Source of the DNA: Sepioteuthis lessoniana
Lineage: Eukaryota; Mollusca; Cephalopoda; Myopsida; Loliginidae
DNA: 64,000 nt
Direction of reading: 5' to 3'
NCBI GenBank assembly: GCA_963585895.1
Contig: OY757939.1
Location: 26,540,367-26,604,366 of the forward strand
Position 1 is the stretch's first letter; each line of letters opens with the position of its first letter. Position numbers and translations under genes: made by a program. The notes below the pieces were generated by a model, which saw nothing but the letters and a program-made list of their open reading frames with translations, did not search any database and had not been told where the DNA came from. Shown piece by piece: positions 22,526-32,178 of this stretch.

Positions 22526-22765
22526 GGGTTGCAAGAACATCGATGACCTGGCAAGATGAGGTAGTCCTAAAAACCGTCGATTCTGAGGCCGTGCTTCAAG
22601 CCAGAGAGGCAAACTTGGTGAGTAGCACTTACAGAGTATCAGGCGAACTTGGAATCTCACAGTCCAATTCGAGGCCTTCACGACCTCGACATGAGCATCC
22701 AGAGCTGCCGAATTGTGCCTCACGTTACCTAAGAATTTGCAAAACTTTTGACTCTCCGAATATAC
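22500..22765 (+). pseudogene. Mariner-like transposase, DNA-binding-domain remnant
   Basis: The frame reads KTVDSEAVLQAREANLVSST, then YRVSGELGISQS, and after a frame shift HDLDMSIQSCRIVPHVT. This resembles the second helix-turn-helix of mariner/SETMAR-like transposases and is clearly related to the minus-strand remnant at 8170-8415, which shares the non-coding-like start ttttgctcgggttgcaagaa. No catalytic part is present. It lies directly after the 48-bp tandem repeat. Family assignment by motif only. Confidence 0.55.
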
Positions 22766-22839
22766 GAGAGTCGACTGAAAAGTTCATATGCTTATAAAGA
22801 TACTCTTACGAAATCAGACCAAATGAGGTCTATCTATTG

Positions 22840-23165
22840 AAATGGTTGGCTGGTTGGGATTTATGGCTTATCAACCTTTGTAGGTCTTGTATAGTGGCTC
22901 GTACCGCGTGACTTCTGGTATCGCGGAAGTATAAAGGATGCCGTGTTTCTTAAGCAGAAAGAAGCAGAGAGAAACAGAGACAGCTCTGGAAGGACGTCGG
23001 TCAGTAGTAAGACTAACTTTGGACGTAACACCAACAGCGCGAGACTTATAATACTTTTCGGACTGTACCACTTGACTTAATAAATAATTAACTCTTTTTC
23101 ATCGTGTATCTCTTCCTTACCACGATACAACAGTAGGTTATTTAATGCCAAATTCTGTTTTTACA
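22840..23165 (-). repeat. H module split by an LTR insertion
   Basis: Plus-strand atggcttatcaacctttg (to about 22880) and ggttatttaatgccaaat (from about 23136) are the two arms of one H hairpin module. They are separated by the 248-bp solo LTR. Removing the LTR and one target duplication restores the usual module. Confidence 0.8.
22885..23132. mobile_element. Solo LTR with 5-bp target duplication
   Basis: Direct repeats gtagg flank the segment (22880-22884 and 23133-23137). Its ends are inverted copies of each other, TCTTGTATAGTGG at the left against TGTTGTATCGTGG on the reverse complement of the right, ending ACA as LTRs do. Inside are a TATA-like gtataaagg near 22929 and an AATAAATAA polyadenylation-like signal near 23080. 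There are no internal genes, so this is a solo LTR left by recombination between two LTRs. The superfamily cannot be told from the LTR alone. The 66-codon minus-strand frame over it is not a gene. Confidence 0.8.
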
Positions 23166-24305
23166 TATACTAAACCCAAGATTTCTAAACGAATATTTTC
23201 TATAAAACATTTTAGACAAGCAAGAGCTCACTTGTTTGCACATGATTATTTATTGAAATAGTCCTCCTTGAGTTAAACATACTACTTCTATCGCTGTTGA
23301 GGTGCTTGAATCCAATTGGACAGAAAAGATATCAACAGTAGATATAACGTCATCATATGAACTTTTCAACCCAACCCTCATAAATTCAAACTTGTAAATG
23401 TACCCCCTCCCTGTAGGCCCCTATGATTTTTTTTCATCCTTCGGTTGAATTGGTCATGAAAAGGTTAACAAAACTGTCTTCCAGTGATCGTAATGTCAAG
23501 AATTGAGAAAGGCGTTTTTTTTTGTTATCACGTCAACCCGTTCTATTTGGTTCTTATCTGTCATCCTCCTTGTCGATTGTCCTGGTTGTTTAGCAACTAT
23601 AACGTCAATAGCAATTCTCTCTCAAATACTTGACAGCCTTCAAAATCTTTAATGATTCCTACCCAACACAACCCACGCACAAGATTTGAACATTTTATAT
23701 CAAAACTAATTACAGCAAGTCACATCCTGCTGGCACGAAATAATGGCAGTTTTAAAAGTTCTTTAAATAATCTTCAATTACTCTCTTTTTTAAATAAACT
23801 CTTTTTTTTTTTTTATTGAAAACCACTATTTGCATACAGAATGATTGCGGTTGAAATTTGCTAAGTTTCGTTTGGCACAAGTTCATAATTATGGGCCAAT
23901 CAAACTCACTATCAATACTAGACTAACTCCTGAACTGTTATATCATGTGAAGTAAGAGGGTCGATCAAAAATTCTGAGCCTCTGCCGGATTTTAGATTTG
24001 TCGCAAAATCTTTATTTTTGTATGGGCCTCACCTTCCCAGACATTAAAACAGAATTATGAATTAACATTTCTAGTTTTAGAAGAAGTGATAAACGAAAGC
24101 GTTCAGGTTGGCTCTTCTTTCTTGGTGAAACTTGGAAATTTTTGAATGAACCATTTAATCATTTGTTCAGCACACAGCTAGGAATGTACGGAACTCATTC
24201 AGGTTGAACTCAATAACAGAGGTCCACTAACCAAGCTTACGGGCCACTACACTCAGAGTGGCACCCTATAATTCACCAAGTTTGGCACAAGGCCAGCGGT
24301 ATGGT
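23166..24305. other. No gene or clear repeat seen
   Basis: AT-rich DNA with T and A runs near 23510-23525 and 23800-23820. No recognised motif. Confidence 0.35.
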
Positions 24306-24307
24306 TG

Positions 24308-24803
24308 CCCTACCCTTGCTCGTCCGTGTGAAGGGGTGCACTGAAGTACATCGCTTATGACGTCATCTTTACTTCTCCAGCAGTGTCCCACATGTCTTGT
24401 TCGTCTAATTTTGATGGTTTTTGAGATAGGCGGTAGGTGTCCGTACAGCCGTTACTTATATGGAATACTGCCTCAAGGACTTGTTCAGTACAGCTCGCAG
24501 TATTCTTGTGTTATTGCTATCAAGCTTTCTCTCCATACGCTTAGTCAGCGTTCATGTGGTGCATCCATAAAGCAGTTTTGAAACGACCGATGCTTGGAAA
24601 AAACTGCGCTTTATTTTATCTGATAGGTTTGACTTCTATTTGACCGATAGTCTATCGATGTCTATCTATGCCTTTGCTAATAGCGTCTTGATGTCATTTT
24701 CGGTAGATAAGACACTGCTACCGAGGTAGATCAATTTGTCCACAAGTTTCAGAGATTTTTCCATTTTATGTGGAGATGTCGCCTCTTTGATTAAAACACA
24801 TAA
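24308..24803 (-). mobile_element. RTE LINE fragment, 3' part of a 5'-inverted insertion
   Basis: On the minus strand it begins at atgtgttttaatcaaagagg (MCFNQRGDIS region, just after the YADD segment) and continues through the KLDSN-TRILRAVL-like region to about 24308. It lacks the last ~130 bases and tail of the intact copy. It abuts the plus-strand piece at 24808-24951, which holds the sequence that should come just before it. Confidence 0.75.
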
Positions 24804-24807
24804 GCAG

Positions 24808-24951
24808 ATATCGGACGCGCACTACGCTGATGACATAGCCCTTCTGGTAAATACACACGCTAAGATCGAATCCCAGTTGCTGGAACGAGCAGTAGGTGGC
24901 ATAGGCCTCCATGTCAACGCTGACAAAACAAAGCATCATACCATATGCTAA
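24808..24951 (+). mobile_element. RTE LINE fragment, inverted 5' part (YADD region)
   Basis: The plus frame reads ISDAHYADDIALLVNTHAKI, then LLERAVGGIGLHVNADKTKH, which is the reverse-transcriptase catalytic motif C region of the RTE LINE. In the intact element this segment lies directly upstream of the piece at 24308-24803, but here it is inverted. That arrangement is the signature of twin priming during LINE insertion. Confidence 0.8.
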
Positions 24952-25048
24952 GAAGTTGTTCTCCGTCAAAATATACCTCATTACTCATAGGTTTTATGAA
25001 AGGCAATATTCGATATGCCAAAACAACGACTAATAGTTTTTGTATGTA

Positions 25049-25960
25049 CGAGGATCATTAAATAGGTTTCCAGACTTTTTTCGTATGGGCACTTTTATTG
25101 ATAGTACACACATGAAACTCTAGTCCCCTTCGAAGTAATTACCTCCGGCTGCAATGTACTTGTTGTACCGTTACATCAGCTTCTGGAGGGTCCCATGGAA
25201 GTCCTCTTGTGTAAGCATGTCACAGCCTCTTTCGTCACAGCCTCTTTCACCTCCTCAACTGTCTCATAACGACAGCTTCTGAGCTTAGGGAATAAGCAAA
25301 AATCACAGGGAGCAAAGTCTGAACTAAAGGGAGGCTGAGGAACTGTCTTGATGTCCATCTTGCTCAAATTGTCTGTGACAAGGATGGTGGTGTGGACTGG
25401 TGCATTGTCCTGGTGGAAATGCCACTGACCCGATTTGAAGAGTGCTGGCCTCTTCCGACGGAATCTCTTCCTGAACTCCCTTAAAACCTCAACATAGTAA
25501 CCCTAACCGTAACCCTAACCGTTTGGCCAATCAACTTTGGTATATTGACTTACTTATCCTCCCACACCTCTCATTATATCTCACAGACTCCCTGCCTTCC
25601 TTGAATCTCTTATGCCGCTCAAAAACTGATGCTCAATTCATGCAAGATGTTCCAAAAGCAGTCTGAAGCATTCCATACGTTTCTGTAGTATTTTTTTCCA
25701 AGTTTAAAACATAATTTTATTGCATATCGTTCTTCTAAAGTGTTCTCACGTCCAGATTGCATTTTTGAAATTCACCGGTTGTGACAATCAGTTTTTAGTA
25801 TTCCAATTGCTGCTGTAGCTGTTCATTTGAACCTAGAATCATAAAAATTAATCTGTCATCTCATAAGATGTACAGTAATAACATAGTGAATTTTCAAGAG
25901 TCTACAACAATTTTAAATGCCTATACAAAAAATTTCTTGAAACTTATTGAAAGCACCACG
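25049..25960 (-). mobile_element. Mariner transposon copy 2, internally deleted
   Basis: The inverted termini begin CGAGGATCATTAAATAGG on the left and CGTGGTGCTTTCAATAAG on the reverse complement of the right. TA lies outside both (25047-25048, 25961-25962). The minus-strand coding parts match copy 1: N-terminal remnant near 25530-25790, then EVLREFRKRFRRKRPALF and SGQWHFHQDN near 25400-25500, then MDIKTVPQPPFSSDFAPCDF near 25320-25367. The same central part is missing as in copy 1, with telomere-like filler at 25498-25522. It is non-autonomous and frameshifted. Confidence 0.9.
25176..25367 (-). pseudogene. Mariner transposase, C-terminal catalytic end
   Basis: The frame MDIKTVPQPPFSSDFAPCDF holds the third catalytic aspartate of the DD34D triad (in APCDF), followed by CLFPKLRSCRYETVEEVKEA as in mariner. 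The start is the end of an upstream frame holding HQDNAPVHTT. It is broken from the N-terminal part by a deletion and frame changes and makes no enzyme. Confidence 0.8.
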
Positions 25961-25962
25961 TA

Positions 25963-26320
25963 GTTTACTGTCTATTTCGTATGGATTTATCCAACCCCAA
26001 ACTCATGGGAAAGATGCGTCACAAGGTCAATTTTTCGGCGGATGGTTTGAATTCTGTTTTCATTCTCCGTGACAATTTGTCTTACCACTCCTAAAGAATC
26101 TTTTCTGCTCTTCTATTTATTCATAGCTGTTTGGCTCTGGGAAGATATGGGTTCATGTCTTTCCGAAAGGCATTAGCACAAAGTGAAACGCAAACAGTCT
26201 CGTACAGTTCACTTGCATCACCAGATGTCACTTAAAAATGTGGGAGATATGTCTTCTGCTTCCTGTACCCATCTTTTCATTTTCCTTCATAAACAGAACA
26301 CCAATAACATTTCCCTAGGC
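25963..26320. other. No gene or clear repeat seen
   Basis: Mixed AT-rich DNA, no recognised motif. Confidence 0.35.
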
Positions 26321-26496
26321 TTTTATATTTTACACTTTTTACACATCCATCATTGATTTAACATCACTAATATCATCCCTCATAGTCCCGATGATGGTTC
26401 ATTAGAACCGAAAGGCTATTGTGTCAACTTGGCTTCACAATAAATCTCTCCTTCTACTTGGATTACCTTGTTATCAATTTTTTCTTTACAAATTGT
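26321..26496. repeat. Direct repeat, left copy
   Basis: About 175 bp with tatattttacac, gatggttcattagaaccgaa, aataaatctctccttctact and tatcaatttttt. It is repeated in the same orientation at 26991-27168. The AATAAA word and ~670-bp spacing could fit terminal repeats of a short element, but no TG..CA ends or target duplication were found. Confidence 0.6.
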
Positions 26497-26990
26497 CTAA
26501 TAACAATCCATTATTTTCTTCCATTCTGTCCCATTGACTAACAAGATCCAAACCCATTCTTCCACTCCGATATCTCATATGGCATCAAGATGGTTCGCAG
26601 ATGCAAATACCTACTCAAAAACAGAATGACTTTTCTAACCAACTATATACGAGAAAAAAATCATACCTACCAGCATGTCCAGCGTTCTTCGTCCATCCCC
26701 ACATTTCCCTGGATTACATACGTCTATACCTTGAAACTTCTATTCATGATTTAAAACTTTCCGAGGCACATACATTTGAAAAAAGCCAGACTTATTGGAT
26801 TAGAACTTCGTCGAAAACAAGAAATGATTCGAAATCTTTCTCGATAAACAAACGGAATATAAATTCTACACTATGTTTCTATTAAGTCAAATGACGTAAT
26901 TTAAAACAATAAACGCTGATTCATTAATCAAACGGCCAACTTTTTCTTGTCATAAACGGCCAACTTTTTTCTTGTTATACAAATTTTCCC
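26497..26990. other. Segment between two direct repeats
   Basis: A 94-codon plus-strand frame (26601-26885) has no recognisable domain. A short doubled word (aacggccaactttttcttgt) lies at about 26930-26975. Otherwise nothing was recognised. Confidence 0.4.
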
Positions 26991-27168
26991 AAGTTTTTTA
27001 TATTTTACACTCTTTACATATCTCTCGTTGATTTAGCATCACGAATATCATCTCTCATAGTCTTGGTGATGGTTCATTAGAACCGAAATGCTATAGTGTC
27101 GACTTTGTTTCTGAATAAATCTCTCCTTCTACTTGGATTAACGTGTTATCAATTTTTCTTTACAAATA
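26991..27168. repeat. Direct repeat, right copy
   Basis: Copy of 26321-26496 at roughly 85 percent identity by eye, in the same orientation. Confidence 0.6.
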
Positions 27169-27425
27169 AAACTATACCATTTCATCAAAGAATAACAGAA
27201 GAATCCTTTAAAATCTACCAGGAATTTTCTTTAGCAGAATACAATCTAACGTCTTCGGACTCATTCCAAATGCTACCACTTTACCCTGTGATTCTTCGGA
27301 GCAAATCATTTTTAATTCTTTTAGCTGAGATTACGGATCGAAGATGACCGTTTTTCTTTTATCATGTCATGATTTTAAAATAACATGTCAAAAGTGAATT
27401 CTTCTTATTAATAATCTTGACTAGC
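27169..27425. other. No gene or clear repeat seen
   Basis: AT-rich DNA following the right-hand direct repeat. Nothing recognised. Confidence 0.35.
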
Positions 27426-27429
27426 GTTA

Positions 27430-27870
27430 TCCTTCATCTTGCTTATTCTTGTTGCTTCAACAAGACAGAAGAATGATGAGTCAAAAGAATAGATTATAAT
27501 GATTGATAAAGCAAATAGAATGAAGAATATGGAGGATAATAGAAGTCAAAATTATTGAAGATAATGATAGACAAATCAAGTAGAATTAAGAAGATAAAGG
27601 ATAATACTAATCAAAATTATTGATAATAATGATTTATAAAGCAATTAGGATTAAGAAGATAAAGGATAATAGATGTTAAAATTAGTAATAATAATGATTG
27701 AAAAAGTAAGTAGAATTAAGAAGATAAAGGATAATACAAATCAAAATTATTAAAAATAAAGATTTATAAATAATAATGATTGGCAAAGCAAGTAGATGAA
27801 GGATAACAAAAGTTAAAATTGTTAATGATAATGATTGACAAATTAAATAGAATTAGGAATTTGAAGGATT
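27430..27870. repeat. A-rich minisatellite, ~75-bp unit, five to six copies
   Basis: The words agaattaagaagataaagg, ataatacaaatcaaaatt and ataatgattgacaaa recur in order with a period of roughly 70-85 bp. Copies have diverged by small indels. Confidence 0.7.
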
Positions 27871-28084
27871 CTTTTGTGAAGATCATTAATGGAAAACCCA
27901 TGTTTAGTCCATTGGTATATATTCTTTAGACTAAATCATGCTTCACATTACAACTTTTGTAAATTACATATCCTGTGTACTTTATAACCACCAAAGATTT
28001 GATTCTATACCTTTATTTAGGCCTTGATAAATCTGATTTTGACCTTTTTGAATAGCCTCAAAATAAATAAATTTGGGCTTTGTC

Positions 28085-28275
28085 TGCAGAATCAAAGTAA
28101 GCGAGTTCGAGCTACAGTTACGCTATGTCCATTTTCTGACAAATACCCTTAGGAAAGGTATAAACCTTATCCTCCCAGTTATGGGTTAAATAGTACCACT
28201 ACTATTCTTCTAGAAAGATTGATTTGGCATTAAATAACCCAGGAACGTTGATATGCCATTAAACAATAAAACAAT
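28085..28275 (+). mobile_element. SINE with hairpin tail
   Basis: It starts inside the tRNA-like head (agtaagcgagttcgagctac, box B). It continues with the body (cgctatgtccattttctgac, ccttatcctcccagttatgg, gttaaatagtaccactacta) and ends with the H tail (ggcattaaataaccc ... gttgatatgccattaaac) and an AAAC-like tail. Box A is lost, so it is 5'-truncated. Confidence 0.75.
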
Positions 28276-28364
28276 CAAATAGTTTAACCCGATTAAAATA
28301 TGTTTTGCTATAAACCAATTTCTGCCAATATAATGGTTACATCTATAGAATTATCTTGTCAGTT

Positions 28365-28705
28365 GGGGCTGTAGAATACACCGACTGCATCTCTGCAAAG
28401 GGGTAAAACCCCAAATCCAACGAATATCCTAGAGATGACAACTTCATGGCGAGGCTCCAGCCCTTGAGCTTTGAGAAATGTGGAGTAACTCTTCATTGTC
28501 ATTGCTCCTAGGTTCACTCTGACCCGGAGTAGTTGCACAGAGTCCTATCTTTGGACCATAAAGAACTTTTTGACTTTCAAACTGTGTGCAAACAAATTAT
28601 TTGTGCTAAATTAAGTTGTTGGTCATACATAGCAATACTTGGAACCATTTAGCTGTGTACAAACAAATGAGTAATGTTGAATAGTAAAATAATTCATGTT
28701 AAGAA
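28365..28705 (+). repeat. M module followed by satellite units
   Basis: M runs from ggggctgtagaatacaccg (28367) to ctatctttggacc (about 28557). Two or three S units follow (ttgactttcaaactgtgtgc, aatgttgaatag). No H module follows, because a SINE starts at about 28710. Confidence 0.6.
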
Positions 28706-28707
28706 TA

Positions 28708-28865
28708 CTTATAGGGGTGGCGTAATGGTTATCGATGAATACGTCAAAACGAGTTCAAATCCTGGATGAGTCTATTTGAATTTCCCATTGCACAAATACT
28801 CTTCGGAAATGAATGAATCCAATTATGCGTAAATAGTAAGGGGGACTGTTTTTTTTCAGCTTTGG
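28708..28865 (+). mobile_element. SINE, divergent copy
   Basis: Box-A-like tggcgtaatggttatcgatg and box-B-like gagttcaaatcctgg are correctly spaced. The following body (cccattgcacaaatactctt) differs from the main family, and there is no H tail. Confidence 0.55.
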
Positions 28866-29066
28866 TTAGCTAACTAAACTAGGAGAAGGAAAACATAAAA
28901 CAAAATACATTTATTCAAATTGTTTGGGGCGTGAAACCCCAGATATAATTAAATTAGCCCTAATTATCTTAACTGTTGCTAATAGACGTCTTACATGCTT
29001 TGTTTGGTTAAATGGTAGTTGTTCCTTGCTGTCACCTATTCCCGAACAGGTTTCGAAAGACTTCAA

Positions 29067-29305
29067 GGGGGTGTCCTCGTGGTGTAATGGTTAAAGCGAT
29101 AGACTGCGGAATCGTAGTACGCGAGTTCGTACTCCAGTCGCGCTATTACGTTCACTTTCGGGCAAAAACCCTTGGGAAAGGCATGAACCCCCTTATCCTC
29201 CCAGCTATGGGTTAAATAGTACCACTACTGTTCTTCTAGGAGAATGGTTTTGGCATTAAATAACCTAAAAAGAGTTGATATGCCATTAAACAAAGAAACA
29301 AAACC
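29067..29305 (+). mobile_element. Full-length tRNA-derived SINE with 11-bp target duplication
   Basis: Perfect direct repeats aaagacttcaa flank it (29056-29066 and 29306-29316). The head has box A (tggtgtaatggttaaagcg) and box B (gagttcgtactcc) with a tRNA-like helix between them. The body has cttgggaaaggcatgaaccc and gctatgggttaaatagtacc. The 3' part is the H hairpin (ggcattaaataacc ... gttgatatgccattaaac) and an AAAC/AAAG-like tail. Length is 239 bp. It is transcribed by RNA polymerase III when active and moved by a LINE. The perfect duplication and intact boxes make it the youngest SINE here. The 67-codon frame over it is not a gene. Confidence 0.85.
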
Positions 29306-29316
29306 AAAGACTTCAA

Positions 29317-30280
29317 TCCTCGTATTTACGCCACGATGGAAAAAAAAGTGCGTAAATGACTTTTATTTCAACTATCTTTTACCTATTTTCCTCCATTTTT
29401 CCTCAAGGATCTGATTCTACAGTAAAATGATTCAACTTTCAGGCTATCGCACAAAAAATTCCATTAACAGCTATTCATTGAAATCATGATCTTGTAAGTG
29501 GCTTGGTTTATCAATCACCCATTTTTGTCGAGGTTCGAATTCAAACCTTCCATCTTTAATATCTTTCATTTGACTTTGTATTTTTCTCGATTTGTATCTT
29601 TTCCAAATGGAAATACAAAGTTGTCAACCTTCCCGGGAAACAATCGTCGATTTTACGCCACGATGGAAGGACCAGTTCGAAAAAGATGAGATAAAATGTG
29701 ATCATAATTGCCCAAAAGCTCATCGTATACTTCTTTTCATTGAAGCATAAAATCGACGATTCACGGCTTTGGGCTTTGATTTGGGAACAGGTGACTGCAA
29801 GCAACAGTCGCTTTTCCACACGATAAATGAAAAGTAAATCGGTTTTATTTTGAGACATTCTGGACATGCACACACTCACACCGTTGACAAAGACAGAATA
29901 CAATACCTTGTTCTTGTAGAGCCATTCTTGCATATATAATTTAGAGTATACCTTATTGGAAGGAAGGAAAACATTTTTCTAAAACATTTTTCGCAACATG
30001 ATGACATTCGTATATTCCCTCAATCTTGAGATTATTTTAGTTTATCTATAAATATTTTTTTCTCATGATTGTTTTATTGGATTTTGATGGAGAAAATTCA
30101 CTATCAATCTTTCAGCGGCGGCCGAAATGTTTGTCTATACAAGCAATTCACCTACTTGGAACAATCAAAATGTTGATAGGGATTCCATAAGTATAATTAA
30201 CTTGATCGACCGGCCACAGAGGTTTTCAACATATGTACATATATTAAAAAAAAACGTTTTATTTATATGCTACGTATACA
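29317..30280. other. No host gene recognised
   Basis: A 125-codon minus-strand frame (29556-29933) has no known domain. The word tttacgccacgatgg occurs at about 29328 and 29653. aatcgtcgatttta (about 29642) has an inverted partner taaaatcgacgatt near 29749. These are weak repeat signals only. Confidence 0.35.
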
Positions 30281-30282
30281 TT

Positions 30283-30286
30283 TCTC

Positions 30287-30317
<31 letters not shown>

Positions 30318-30383
30318 CCCACCTCTCTCTATCTCTCTCTTTCTCTCTTTCTATCTCTCTCTTCCCACCTCTCTCTCTCTCTC

Positions 30384-30423
<40 letters not shown>

Positions 30424-30440
30424 TATATATGTATATGTAT
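30283..30440. repeat. CT, CA and TA compound microsatellite
   Basis: A long CT run with ttcccacc interruptions, then a CA run of about 34 bases, then TATATATG units. The two long plus-strand frames over it (133 and 82 codons, S/L/T/H-rich) are products of the simple repeat, not genes. Confidence 0.9.
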
Positions 30441-31395
30441 ATGTGCGCATGCGTGTATTTTGTTTACGTTTCTCATTGGAACGGCGCGTGTGATGCCCTT
30501 ACGAGATTACCCTGATGCGTGTGTTTGAGGCACAATAGTGCGACCCCTTGATGAAGAACATGTTTTATAACGTTGCCTTGTATATGTACTTAGCACCCCT
30601 ACCCGGCTTGCATCCCTCCCGCCTTACAGCGCATCCTGTCGAGAAGCTCTCAACTTGCTGCCATTATACACTATAGACTTTAACCGGCGACAAAGAGAAT
30701 TCGTAACGATTACTTCTTATCTGTAAGGGGTTTACAGAATAAAGTATCGGGTTACTAAAAGTTATGCAAGGGATAGGTTCACGTACACTTGCACATCTGG
30801 CCCAGTAAATGAGGCTGGGGACAAAAAAGCCGAATACTTGAGGCGTCTCACATTGTGCCGTATCGGTAAAGTTGGTTAAAAAAACAATTTGAAAAATATC
30901 GCTTAAGTGGATTTAAAAATCGATTCTATATTTAAACGTTGGTTTAGTTTTGTTTGGTATCTTAATTCTTGTTGATTTCATTGGTTGATATGCTGTTTGG
31001 CCTACCTCACGGGAATGCAGCATCTAATGTCAGGTTTCTACAAGTTATGCAAGAGACTTCTTCACACTAGAAAATCTAGAAGAGGCATGAGATTGGAAGT
31101 CAAATATTTGGGGCGTCTTACCCCGTGCTGTATCGGGGAGGTTCGTTAACCTTAAGTGAAAACATTGCCGATTTAGAACTATTCCAAAAAAAGTAATAAG
31201 ATTTATTCTCCATCTAAACCACGACTTATTTATCATAATCCTTATTTATCGTAATCCTAATTCATACTGACCACAGAACTGCGAAAATTCCTAAAAGGGT
31301 TCTTGAGAGCTGAGGAGACCTGCTGTCTCTCAGATTCCAGTGAAAGACTATCAATCAAAGCTGGTAAGAAAAACTCACAAGAAATAATAATAATA
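30441..31395. repeat. Unrecognised DNA with an old direct duplication
   Basis: The ordered words aagttatgcaag, gaggc, ggcgtctcaca/ggcgtcttacc, gtgccgtatcgg/gtgctgtatcgg and gttggttaa/gttcgttaa occur at 30758-30900 and again at 31040-31160, spaced ~285 bp. Otherwise nothing recognised. Confidence 0.45.
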
Positions 31396-31397
31396 AC

Positions 31398-31645
31398 AAT
31401 AATAACAGGTTTGATTTGGTTTCATGGCGTATCAACCATTGAAGGTTATTTAATGCCAAATCTATTTTTATACTTATAAAAAGTTCTATTTGAAGCATTT
31501 CAGTTTAGTTTAGTACACAGTTTAGTTCTATTTGACTCATAGATAGGATCCTATCAAGTGCTACCACTCCTAGTCAGAGTAGACCTTGGAGCGATGGCAA
31601 TAAAGGGGTACTCCGCATTTCCCAATACTAGTGTGAAAAACTCGC
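31398..31645 (-). repeat. Composite repeat H-S-M, partial
   Basis: An inverted H module (catggcgtatcaacc ... ggttatttaatgcc, 31423-31460) is followed by one short S piece and the first third of M (gactcatagataggatcc ... actccgcatttcccaat). M is truncated at about 31627. Confidence 0.6.
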
Positions 31646-31884
31646 TATAATAATAATAATATTAATAATAATGATGAATTAAATGTAAAAGCGTAAATCA
31701 AATAACAAATCGCAAAATTAATATATCATAGCCACGTAAATGTACAGGAAATATAAACTAGACCAACTTTCTTAGTAGGATACACAACCTAGATCACCCT
31801 TCCCATCATGATCCTCACAACAATGTATAAAGAGATATCCACGTCGTCAGTTTAGTATGTTTCTACACTATCTTAACCTATAGT

Positions 31885-31932
<48 letters not shown>

Positions 31933-31960
31933 ACTCTCCCTTTCTCTCTCTATATATATA
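31885..31960. repeat. CT microsatellite
   Basis: CT run of ~45 bases with interrupted continuation, then a short TATA run. Confidence 0.9.
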
Positions 31961-31984
31961 CATGTGTGTCTATGTATATGTGTT

Positions 31985-32170
31985 TGTTTATCGTTTGTTT
32001 GGGTTTTATGACATATCAACCATTGTAGGTTATTTAATATCGAATCTTCTTTATACATATATATTGAATATATTTGATTTTGGTTTGGTTGGTTTCATGG
32101 CCTATCAACCATTGTCGATTATTTAATGCCAAATCCGGTTTCTACATATATATATTAGATATATATGATT
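31985..32170 (-). repeat. Two inverted H modules
   Basis: atgacatatcaacc ... ggttatttaat (about 32005-32042) and atggcctatcaacc ... gattatttaatgcc (about 32097-32132). The second lies ~40 bp from the 3' tail of the RTE LINE. Confidence 0.6.
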
Positions 32171-32178
32171 TGTAAACA

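Noticed and set aside
25498..25522. Interstitial telomere marking a chromosome end
   Set aside because: The telomere-like repeat is only ~25 bp and lies inside a transposon at its deletion joint; it is not a chromosome end.
29012..29215. 67-codon frame that looks protein-like
   Set aside because: It lies wholly across a SINE with tRNA promoter boxes and target duplications. Similar junk proteins arise wherever such SINEs are translated.
29556..29933. 125-codon minus-strand frame as a host gene
   Set aside because: No domain or conserved motif. A frame of this length is possible by chance.
30127..30528. Two long plus-strand frames (133 and 82 codons)
   Set aside because: They are translations of CT and CA microsatellites in two frames and have no protein character.
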